Shown: one piece after another, positions 57,634-64,000 of the stretch
Layout of the letters: each line of letters opens with the position of its first letter
Position numbering within the stretch: the stretch's first letter is position 1
NCBI RefSeq assembly: GCF_007066085.1
Contig: NZ_CP041405.1
Coordinates: 3,321,001 to 3,385,000, forward strand
Reading direction: 5' to 3'
DNA length: 64,000 bases
Source: Paenibacillus thiaminolyticus
GTDB lineage: Bacteria; Bacillota; Bacilli; Paenibacillales; Paenibacillaceae
Position numbers and translations under genes: made by a program
Notes under the pieces: model-generated
Database searches by the model: none
Told to the model about the DNA's origin: nothing
What the model saw: only the letters and a program-made list of their open reading frames with translations

Positions 57634-57812
57634 TAACTCGATGGACCCGTTTGATAGCGCCCAAGAGTCCGCATCATATTATAAAATCCAAAAATAACCT
57701 TGTAATGAATGATTTGGAGGATATAATGAAGAATATAGGAGCTTTGAAAAGGCTCTCATTACATTCCAATACCACTTTTTGTTACCAATCTGCTCTTGGA
57801 TTTCGACTCTAT

Positions 57813-57841
57813 TTGTAATAAAGTAAAGAATGTTGCATAAT
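57813..57841 (+). promoter_or_regulatory. Promoter of the YjiH-type gene
   Basis: TTGTAA (57813-57818), 17 bases, CATAAT (57836-57841), about 30 bases before the start codon. Confidence 0.6.
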
Positions 57842-57872
57842 TATACCGTAATCCAAGGAGAATTATTCATAT

Positions 57873-59258
57873 ATGGCAGCGAAGAACGATAATACGCAAC
57901 GAAAACTTGCGCACACACCGCAATTGAATCTCAGAGGGCTGCTGCATTTTTCCATTCCCTCTTTACTTGGGCTGCTTCTCTTCGTCATTCCCGTTCCGAG
58001 GAACGGAGAAGTGACCGTGCCCATTGCATTCCTGACCAACGCGCTCACCCAAGGGCTTGCGCCCTGGCTCCCGGCAGCGGTTACGATTATCATCGTGCTC
58101 GCCTGGCTGGGAACCGCTTATACCCGCTGGTTCAGACCGGACAAGCTGCTGGATATGCCGCTATGGAATGCGCTGTTCAACATTTCTCCCTTCTGGTTCG
58201 CCGCACGGACGTTGGGGGTCATATTTGCGATACTTGCCTTTTTCCGGGCCGGCCCAGAATGGATATGGTCAGAAGACACGGGAGGCATGCTGCTCTCCGG
58301 TCTTATCCCAGGCTTGTTCGTTGTCTTCTTGCTGGCGGGACTTCTGCTGCCGCTGTTGGTCGATTTTGGCCTGCTTGAGTTTTTCGGCACACTCATGACC
58401 CGGATTATGCGCCCCATCTTTACTTTGCCGGGACGCTCCGCTATCAATTGCATGGCATCCTGGCTTGGAGACGGCACCATTGGCGTCATGATGACGAGCA
58501 AGCAATATGAATCCGGATACTACACGAAGCGCGAAGCCGCCGTCATCGGCACGACATTTACGGCAGTATCCATTACGTTCAGTTTCATCGTGCTGAGCAA
58601 TGTCGGGCTGGGGCATATGTTTCTTCCTTTTTATGCGACGGTAACCTTTGCCGGGATGGCGGCAGCCGTCATCATGCCGCGGATTCCGCCGCTGTCGCGC
58701 AAGCCGGACACATATTCACCGGGCGCCACGCCTGCGGAAGAAGAGGTCATCCCAGCCGCATGGAGCCCTTGGCGTTGGGGGCTGCACCAAGCCGTCGGCA
58801 AGGCGCGCCAGCACGGGGGAGTAAGCTCCTTCCTTCGGGACGGCTGCAAAAACATTGTCGACCTGTGGATCGGCGTTATTCCTGTTGTTATGGCCATCGG
58901 CACACTGGCTGTGGCCATCGCCACATACACGCCAATCTTCAAATGGCTCGGCTTGCCATTCATTCCGCTGCTGCAGCTGCTCGGTATTCCTGAAGCGGAA
59001 GCGGCTTCCCAGACCATTCTTGTCGGATTCGCGGACATGTTCCTGCCTACGGTGCTGGCCTCCGGCATTACAAGCGACATGACCCGCTTCGTCATTGCGG
59101 CATTGTCCGTCACCCAACTCATCTATATGTCTGAGGTCGGCGGATTGCTGCTAGGCTCGAAGCTGCCTGTAAGCTTCAAGGATCTGGTTGTCATTTTCCT
59201 GCTCCGTACCTTGCTTACATTGCCGATTATCGCGATGATCGCGCATCTTCTATTTTAA
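57873..59258 (+). CDS. YjiH family membrane protein with nucleoside-recognition (Gate) domains
   Basis: 461 residues, ~10 hydrophobic segments. The Gate-type stretch SAINCMASWLGDGTIGVMMTSKQYE and the C-terminal GFADMFLPTVLASGITSDMTRF are typical of YjiH proteins, putative transporters of unknown substrate. AAGGAG precedes the ATG by 12 bases. It is the only plus-strand gene in the mannose locus and lies exactly between the kinase gene and the kinase relic, so it probably arrived by insertion or rearrangement. Confidence 0.88.
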   Translation: MAAKNDNTQRKLAHTPQLNLRGLLHFSIPSLLGLLLFVIPVPRNGEVTVPIAFLTNALTQGLAPWLPAAVTIIIVLAWLGTAYTRWFRPDKLLDMPLWNALFNISPFWFAARTLGVIFAILAFFRAGPEWIWSEDTGGMLLSGLIPGLFVVFLLAGLLLPLLVDFGLLEFFGTLMTRIMRPIFTLPGRSAINCMASWLGDGTIGVMMTSKQYESGYYTKREAAVIGTTFTAVSITFSFIVLSNVGLGHMFLPFYATVTFAGMAAAVIMPRIPPLSRKPDTYSPGATPAEEEVIPAAWSPWRWGLHQAVGKARQHGGVSSFLRDGCKNIVDLWIGVIPVVMAIGTLAVAIATYTPIFKWLGLPFIPLLQLLGIPEAEAASQTILVGFADMFLPTVLASGITSDMTRFVIAALSVTQLIYMSEVGGLLLGSKLPVSFKDLVVIFLLRTLLTLPIIAMIAHLLF

Positions 59259-59278
59259 ATCATACTCACATGCGATAT

Positions 59279-59327
59279 GGCCCTATCTTGCGAGATTCCC
59301 CCAAGCTTCTCCATGATTAGGGCCTTT
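59279..59327 (+). terminator. Terminator between the converging yjiH and kinase genes
   Basis: GGCCCTATC ... GATTAGGGCC with TTTGTC after it on the plus strand. Confidence 0.6.
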
Positions 59328-59351
59328 GTCTTGGAACCGGGTAACCCTTCG

Positions 59352-61256
59352 TCAATTCAAAGGCACCCGAATGGTGACCGTCGTGCCGGCACCAAGAATA
59401 CTTTCCAACGTAATCCCGTACTCGTCTCCATACAATATCCGCAGGCGGTCATGGACATTTTTGAGCCCCAATGAACCGTGCTCCTGAATGGCCGACTGTC
59501 TTAGTTCCTTTTGAATCTGCTGCAGCCGCTCAGGCTCGATCCCTTTCCCGTTGTCGGCAATCCGAATCACCAAGTCCTCTTCAACAGACTCTACTTCGAT
59601 GATGATATGGTTGTCCGTCCGGTCCAGCCCGAGCCCATGCACCAGGTAGTTCTCGATTATAGGCTGTACCGAGAGCTTCATTATATTATACCCGCCCAGA
59701 CGCTCATCCATATAGATGGAGTACTGCAGCTTGTCCCGGTAACGGATTCGGGTCAGCTCCAAGTAACGGCGGCAATTTTCTATCTCTTCATTTAAGGTAA
59801 TCGTTGTCTTGTCCTTCACCATATGCCGGAACATGGACGCCAGATTATAGATCATATCGCCGACATCGTTCGCGCCCTGCGAGATGGCCCGCATCCGAAT
59901 AACCTCCAGCGTATTGTACAGAAAATGAGGCTTAATTTGAGACTGAAGCGCTACCAGCTCCGCATTTTTCTGCTTGAGCTCCGATTTATAGACTTTATTG
60001 ATATACTGCTGCAAATCTTCGCACATTTGGTTGAAGCTGAGCGCGATAAGCCCAAGCTCGTCTTCCCGATCCACCGGAAGCTTCGTATTGAGGTAACCCT
60101 CTCTTACCTTCTTCATCCCTTTGATGACCGTCTGCGTGCGGCGCGATAGATGAAGAACGGAGAAGTAGGTTACCACAAGTACCGTTATAATGCATAGCAA
60201 AGTAATAATGCCAATCGTATTGCGAATTCCCGACAGCCGGTCGGTAATCGCTTTCTCCGGAATGGCGTTGACGACCACAAGTCCCAATTTATTCGTCTCC
60301 GATACCATGACATATGACTTCTGTCCGTTCAGGTTCACTTGTTCCGACTTGTTGCGCGGCATAGACAGCAATTCACTGTAATATTGCGCGGTGACCGGAA
60401 GCGACGAACGTTCCGAATGGTATACCGTGTGGCGGTTGGAATCAAGCACGAGCCATTGCTCACCCGGCATTTGCTCGCCAATCTGCCGTGATATTCCGGC
60501 GGCGTTGAAGTCAATTGTAATATCTCCGGCCGTCGCCAGCGTCTCGGGATTACTGATCCGATTAGTTACGCTCAGCAGAGAGAGCGGCTCAGCCGTCTGA
60601 TCGGGCTCAAAGGGCGGCACATTCACGATCTCCTCAATAGGCTTCGTAGATATGTCGTGATCCGTACCGGCCGACTGATGGGAGTCCCCCATCTCCGGCG
60701 AGTATCGCTTGTTCGGAATGGCATAACGGTTATTCAACCATAGCTGCTGCGCCTGGCTGTTCTCGTTCCAGTCATAGTAGCCGCGATAGAATCCGCCTTT
60801 ATAGTAGATGTAGGCAAATTTCTTCTTCATGCTAATCAGGCTAATATTTTGCAGATCTTGATCCTTGACGAACTGCGTAGAGAAGAAATCGTGCATATTT
60901 CGGATATAGAAGCCGTTGCTCGAACTGAAGCTGTCCAGCCGATAGCGGATGAAATTCTCCAGCCCTTCATTGAGTAAATAAACCGTCTCCTTCACGAGAA
61001 TGGTGTCCTGGTATACTTGCTGAATGATAGCCTGGGCCGTATCATACTTCTGATCAAGAAAGCGGTTGATCGAATCCACATTTCGCTGCTGATCGAACAA
61101 CGCATTGTTGACGTTGTTATATACAAAAAATTGATACGCCGAGACAGACAACGTAACCAGAGAAGCGACGGCAATAAGCGAGTAGACGACAATCAGCTTA
61201 ATGAACAGCTTTTTCTTGAAGTGCTTCATATATATCTGTTTGATTGCCTTGAGCAT
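59352..61256 (-). CDS. YesM-type sensor histidine kinase
   Basis: 634 residues. Two membrane helices (about 15-37 and 340-365) flank an extracellular sensor domain of ~300 residues. A HAMP-like linker is followed by the His_kinase motif LQSQIKPHFLYNTLEVIRMR with phospho-acceptor His444, and the ATPase domain (RIADNGKGIEPERL, GSLGLKNVHDRLRILYG). GGAGAGG precedes the ATG by 7 bases. Probably partner of the response regulator 1.9 kb downstream, despite the YjiH gene between them. Confidence 0.95.
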   Translation of the reverse strand: MLKAIKQIYMKHFKKKLFIKLIVVYSLIAVASLVTLSVSAYQFFVYNNVNNALFDQQRNVDSINRFLDQKYDTAQAIIQQVYQDTILVKETVYLLNEGLENFIRYRLDSFSSSNGFYIRNMHDFFSTQFVKDQDLQNISLISMKKKFAYIYYKGGFYRGYYDWNENSQAQQLWLNNRYAIPNKRYSPEMGDSHQSAGTDHDISTKPIEEIVNVPPFEPDQTAEPLSLLSVTNRISNPETLATAGDITIDFNAAGISRQIGEQMPGEQWLVLDSNRHTVYHSERSSLPVTAQYYSELLSMPRNKSEQVNLNGQKSYVMVSETNKLGLVVVNAIPEKAITDRLSGIRNTIGIITLLCIITVLVVTYFSVLHLSRRTQTVIKGMKKVREGYLNTKLPVDREDELGLIALSFNQMCEDLQQYINKVYKSELKQKNAELVALQSQIKPHFLYNTLEVIRMRAISQGANDVGDMIYNLASMFRHMVKDKTTITLNEEIENCRRYLELTRIRYRDKLQYSIYMDERLGGYNIMKLSVQPIIENYLVHGLGLDRTDNHIIIEVESVEEDLVIRIADNGKGIEPERLQQIQKELRQSAIQEHGSLGLKNVHDRLRILYGDEYGITLESILGAGTTVTIRVPLN

Positions 61257-61305
61257 CCTGATGCCTCTCCTTTATTCGACTGCGTGATCCGCAGCCCATC
61301 CACCA

Positions 61306-61336
61306 TGTAATCGGTTTACGCATTTCTATCATACCA
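61306..61336 (-). promoter_or_regulatory. Promoter and operator of the histidine kinase gene
   Basis: Extended -10 TGGTATGAT (61328-61336) followed by CGTAAACCGATTACA (61306-61320) on the minus strand. The operator overlaps the expected transcription start, a position typical for repression. Confidence 0.65.
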
Positions 61337-61590
61337 TAATCGATATATCCGGTTGATGAGGCCCATTAATTAGCATAGAAGCGAGTTCCCTAGTTGAGGA
61401 CTGGCTGCTGTAGGCGTGTAAAGTGAGGGGATATGCCGCTGAAATTTCAACAGTTTTCGCTAAAATATGATATATACTGCATTAAAATTAAACCAAATAT
61501 CAATTCAATATTCTATACATCTTGGCTTATACTAAAAGAAACCACCTCAAAAAATATCCATTAATTGAAAATTAACCAAACATTATTTCA

Positions 61591-61614
61591 CCTATACATA
61601 TGATGAACTATAGG
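61591..61614. promoter_or_regulatory. Inverted repeat upstream of the HTH regulator
   Basis: CCTATA-N12-TATAGG, 20 bases before the regulator start codon, in an AT-rich leader. A candidate autoregulatory site. The rest of 61337-61633 is AT-rich with no gene seen. Confidence 0.4.
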
Positions 61615-61633
61615 AACAAGGGGGATCTATAAA

Positions 61634-62956
61634 ATGGTATTCGATTATCATTTGGCACCAAAGATACTCCGACAATATTTACAAGAGGAACTTATCAAGA
61701 AGGGATGGAAGCAAAAAGAGTTGGCGGAAGCCACGGGAATCGATTGTTCTACCATTAGCAACATTTTCAACCACAAGCAATCCCTTATGCTTCCCCAGCT
61801 TCACGCTATCAATCAAGCTTTCGGATTGCCGAACGATGCCTTCTATGAACTGTTTATCGGGGAATGCTGCGGTGAGAGCGGACGGTTCAAGCCAGAGAAG
61901 ACGAGCGATTTCCTCCTTCATTGCATCCCGGTCGAAAAATACGAAATTGTTAAACAGGTTGTTCAGCTTCTTCATGAAGAATCAAGCCGTTCCAAAATGA
62001 TCGACACTACCTTCAAGATTGCGGAGTATATTTTTCAATCGGGAAAACGCAACTACTCCCTCCCCTTCTACGATATCATCACCCAGAACGGATACAGTCG
62101 AAGCGAGAAATTGGCGATCTCTTATTACAGAAGATTTCTTATCCTCAGAGACCTGGATACTTGCGAGGCCGGTAACGAAGCCTTATGCCAGTTGATTGAA
62201 TATTTGCCATTACTGCCGGATGACATCAGACTTGATGCCTACTACCGTATCCTAACTTTTTATAATGTAGTAGAGAACTGGCCAAAGTTGCACCTGTATG
62301 CCCAAGAACTAAGGAGCATTGCGCTGGCCGAAGGACATAATGACTATTTGGCTGAAAGCTGGTTGTATGAATCATTTGCCTTAAAAGGCATGAAAAATTT
62401 CGAAAGCGCCTTAAAAGCAACGGTAGCATATAGGGGATATGGGGAGCATTACGCGTGGTTATCCAAATGCAACGAACTTTATATTTCTATTGAAATGAAG
62501 CAAATCAAACCAATAGAAGAACTTATGGGCATGCTGAAGGGCCCTCAAGCGCTTCTTGTGCTCCCGGTTGCCTTGGACACTTACCTCGACAACAATGCGC
62601 TCATCGAAGCGAGAGGATACCTGGAACAGTATAAAAGCTATGTGGACGACCTGTTATCCCGAGAAGATCCGTTTCATTTGAAGCATAAACTGCGGCTGAC
62701 GCAAGCTTTGAGTCAGTACTATTTCAGATGCGGACAATATGATACCGGGTTCGATTATAACGCTGATTCTTTGAAAATGGCGTTGAATCTTAAAAATATG
62801 CATCGTGTAGGAATGGCCGTCGTTTCATTTCAAGAACATGAAAAGCAGGCTTCAGCAGAACATAAGGAACGTTTCATAAGTATCCTATTGAGTATGAATC
62901 ACAATATCCATGGCTCTTTTCTTGTTCAGTATTACAGGAGTGTCGTCGCTGGGTGA
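61634..62956 (+). CDS. HTH regulator with helical (TPR-like) ligand domain
   Basis: 440 residues. An XRE-type helix-turn-helix covers about residues 10-62 (GWKQKELAEATGIDCSTISN). The remaining ~370 residues are helical hairpins with Tyr/Leu spacing, as in RNPP-type peptide-sensing regulators (PlcR, NprR, AimR); this likeness is structural and inferred. AAGGGGG is 9 bases before the ATG. The gene is AT-rich compared with its neighbours. Its stop TGA overlaps the GTG of a 24-codon ORF. Confidence 0.85.
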   Translation: MVFDYHLAPKILRQYLQEELIKKGWKQKELAEATGIDCSTISNIFNHKQSLMLPQLHAINQAFGLPNDAFYELFIGECCGESGRFKPEKTSDFLLHCIPVEKYEIVKQVVQLLHEESSRSKMIDTTFKIAEYIFQSGKRNYSLPFYDIITQNGYSRSEKLAISYYRRFLILRDLDTCEAGNEALCQLIEYLPLLPDDIRLDAYYRILTFYNVVENWPKLHLYAQELRSIALAEGHNDYLAESWLYESFALKGMKNFESALKATVAYRGYGEHYAWLSKCNELYISIEMKQIKPIEELMGMLKGPQALLVLPVALDTYLDNNALIEARGYLEQYKSYVDDLLSREDPFHLKHKLRLTQALSQYYFRCGQYDTGFDYNADSLKMALNLKNMHRVGMAVVSFQEHEKQASAEHKERFISILLSMNHNIHGSFLVQYYRSVVAG

Positions 62957-63027
62957 TATTGGAGGTGGTTGGCTCGTCCACGATATTGGAGGTGGTTGGT
63001 AAGCAGAGAGCTGCTCCAGTTGCTTAG
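62953..63027 (+). CDS. Possible 24-residue peptide ORF coupled to the HTH regulator
   Basis: GTG at 62953 overlaps the regulator stop (GTGA); 24 codons to TAG. The peptide has ILEVVG twice, because the 18-mer GATATTGGAGGTGGTTGG is repeated with a 27-base (nine-codon) period. AGGAG is 12 bases upstream of the GTG, a little far. No signal peptide. It lies before the transcript's terminator. It could be a leaderless signal peptide for the regulator or simply a duplicated stretch. Confidence 0.3.
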   Translation: MILEVVGSSTILEVVGKQRAAPVA

Positions 63028-63068
63028 CATTTCAGTTACACATACTTTATTCGATAGCATAAAGTAAT

Positions 63069-63104
63069 ATGAGCCGTGAAACGATTTCGACGGCTCATTT
63101 TTAT
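63069..63104. terminator. Bidirectional terminator between the HTH regulator and toxN
   Basis: ATGAGCCGT-N12-ACGGCTCAT, followed by TTTTTATTG on the plus strand and ATTACTTTATG on the minus strand. On the minus side it directly follows the TAA at 63101, the end of the extended toxN frame. Confidence 0.85.
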
Positions 63105-63235
63105 TGTTGGTTACTATTATTTTCGCTGCTGGCAGGTGCTGCTTCTTCGGCAGTGACAGGTGATATGGTGCCGAATTGCAAGGCCATTTGTTCTAATAAG
63201 AGAAAATCGCAGCAGCGGGCATTTAATTTGGGTTG
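63101..63235 (-). pseudogene. In-frame 3' continuation of toxN after the TAA
   Basis: Immediately after the TAA at 63236-63238 the same reading frame stays open for 44 codons to a TAA at 63101, just before the terminator. It begins QPKLNARCCDFLLLEQM. The CCDF..LE segment is the conserved C-terminal helix of ToxN/AbiQ toxins, so this is the original tail of the toxin. Whether it is ever translated depends on readthrough. Confidence 0.8.
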
Positions 63236-63649
63236 TTACCGGCTCTTCACGATTTGATACAATCGTTTTGCTTTTTTCTTGATTGCTTCTTCATTTTTCC
63301 GAACATACAACATTTGTTTCATCAATAATTGCCGATACCGATGATCGGGTTCACGCGCAATATGAATCGGAATGATGACAGGCGGAAGGACGGGAATCAT
63401 ATTATTCAAATTAATAATCCCCAATCTTCCACGCTCTATTTTAATGACATCAGGTGCGGTGTCAGCTATAAACTCGTGTTTTGGTTTAGGAGAAGACAAG
63501 GGAGCATAATAAGAAAAATTATTTACCTCAAGCAGGATTCCAACAAACTTCCGATTTTGAGCCGGATCCTTACTGACAACTCTATCGAATTCTCGAAGAT
63601 AATCTAAATACACAGATTGAACTCCACAAATTTTTATTGTTGTCCTCAT
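63236..63649 (-). CDS. ToxN/AbiQ-family type III toxin, truncated by an in-frame stop
   Basis: 137 residues up to TAA. Family marks of this endoribonuclease: YLDYLREFDRVV near the start, KFVGILLEVNNFSYYAPLSS followed by PKPKH (Ser52, Ser53 and Lys55 match the active-site T/S-S-x-K of ToxN), RLGIINLNNMIPV, and the helix LLMKQMLYVRKNEEAIKKKA. Intact relatives have about 165-180 residues and end with a CCDF helix, which here lies after the stop. AGGAG is 7 bases before the ATG at 63649. The antitoxin RNA and terminator lie directly upstream, the standard type III order. Confidence 0.88.
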   Translation of the reverse strand: MRTTIKICGVQSVYLDYLREFDRVVSKDPAQNRKFVGILLEVNNFSYYAPLSSPKPKHEFIADTAPDVIKIERGRLGIINLNNMIPVLPPVIIPIHIAREPDHRYRQLLMKQMLYVRKNEEAIKKKAKRLYQIVKSR

Positions 63650-63660
63650 TTCAATTCTCC

Positions 63661-63690
63661 TAAAAAAATAAGGGTAGCATAAGCTACCCA
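63661..63690 (-). terminator. Terminator between antitoxin RNA and toxN
   Basis: GGGTAGC-TTAT-GCTACCC followed on the minus strand by TTATTTTTTTA. In type III systems this leaky terminator sets the RNA-to-toxin ratio. Confidence 0.9.
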
Positions 63691-63703
63691 TTCTACCTTT
63701 TTT

Positions 63704-63781
63704 CGTCCCTCACTTATACGGCAGAGGATCTCCGGCTTCTTTCGTTCCTCACTTATACGGTAGAGGATCTCCGGCTTTTTC
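63704..63781 (-). ncRNA. ToxI-type antitoxin RNA: two tandem 39-nt repeats
   Basis: Two full units (63704-63742 and 63743-63781) differing at four positions, plus a short partial unit toward the terminator. On the minus strand each unit has an A-rich junction (GAAAAAGCC / AAAGAAGCC), where ToxN-type enzymes cut. Each can form an H-type pseudoknot: CGG pairs with CCG and, interleaved, CCTC pairs with GAGG. Known type III antitoxins have 34-41-nt repeats of this kind. Confidence 0.88.
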
Positions 63782-63807
63782 AGGAACAATCATGCCCCTT
63801 AAGCTTC

Positions 63808-63836
63808 ACTTTAAGGGATACATTGGAAGTTGTCAA
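63808..63836 (-). promoter_or_regulatory. Promoter of the type III toxin-antitoxin locus
   Basis: Minus strand TTGACA (63831-63836), 17 bases, TAAAGT (63808-63813). The start should be ~20 bases before the first antitoxin repeat. ACTTAAGG-like symmetry (TTAAAGTGAAGCTTAAGG) surrounds the -10. Confidence 0.75.
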
Positions 63837-63905
63837 GGTGCTGAATTGCAATTGTGTTATTGAAAGGTACCCAAGGCAAGGGAACTATTATCCAAGTCCG
63901 TCCTT

Positions 63906-64000
63906 CTATTTCACCGCACCCGCGGCAATGCCCTTAATAATATACTTCTGCGCGAAAATATAGAAGATGACAATCGGGATGATCGTGAGCGTCAGCCCGG
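63906..64000 (-). CDS. Carbohydrate ABC transporter permease (C-terminal end only)
   Basis: Last ~31 codons of a MalG-type permease: PIVIFYIFAQKYIIKGIAAG followed by AVK and TAG. This ending is typical of sugar permeases. The rest lies beyond the window. It shows that a second sugar importer flanks the accessory segment. Confidence 0.8.
   Translation of the reverse strand, partial: GLTLTIIPIVIFYIFAQKYIIKGIAAGAVK

Noticed and set aside
63069..63257. 62-codon plus-strand frame with a hydrophobic segment, looking like a secreted signal peptide next to the HTH regulator
   Set aside because: It starts inside the terminator hairpin and is antisense to the toxN tail (CCDF region). No ribosome-binding site. 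The minus-strand reading explains the sequence better.
63704..63781. CRISPR-like repeats
   Set aside because: The 39-nt repeats are directly adjacent with no spacers and there are no cas genes; toxN and the terminator identify them as antitoxin RNA repeats.

Overview
The window looks like a Paenibacillus or close relative (Bacillales). The evidence is the block prfA-prmC-spoIIR-ywlC-mntP-ywlE-rpiB-ywlG-glyA-upp-(mnaA)-atp, the sporulation gene spoIIR, a nuo operon without nuoEFG, a mannose-polymer utilisation locus with a YesM/YesN-type two-component system, and several families of non-coding interspersed repeats. Almost every gene before 46 kb is on the minus strand, so transcription there runs from high to low coordinates.

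Layout, in minus-strand order from low coordinates: a respiratory chain operon (nuoM' to nuoA, 1-7980); the F1Fo ATP synthase operon (atpC to atpZ, 8453-15758) with a clear promoter at 15778-15807; mnaA and upp; a ZTP-riboswitch-controlled operon rpiB-ywlG-glyA (18380-21078); ywlE, mntP, ywlC, spoIIR, prmC, prfA and ychF (21124-28314). From 28.6 to 47.9 kb the DNA is mixed: a HEAT-like protein, a secreted triple-repeat protein, an NSS transporter, a vitamin-type ECF transporter, fni, serine dehydratase, an MFS transporter, cardiolipin synthase, an orphan TorD chaperone and an M24 peptidase. These are separated by long non-coding stretches that carry repeats. Two related repeat blocks face each other at about 30.6-31.3 and 47.3-47.7 kb.

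From 47.9 to 61.3 kb lies a carbohydrate locus: GH38 and GH125 alpha-mannosidases, a lipoprotein-plus-two-permease ABC importer, an AraC-type response regulator, a YjiH-type membrane protein and a YesM-type histidine kinase. Directly upstream of the response regulator is a decayed remnant of a second kinase gene, with a duplicate of the promoter/operator found in front of the intact kinase.

The last segment, about 61.4-63.9 kb, is AT-rich and accessory. It holds an HTH-TPR-like regulator with a 24-codon ORF on its stop codon, and, facing it, a type III toxin-antitoxin locus of the ToxIN/AbiQ family: promoter, two 39-nt antitoxin RNA repeats, terminator, and a ToxN-like endoribonuclease gene cut by an in-frame TAA 44 codons before its apparent natural end. 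The window closes inside another sugar ABC permease gene. The best leads are the ToxIN locus with its internal stop, the kinase-gene scar with duplicated operator, the ZTP riboswitch operon, and the paired repeat blocks.
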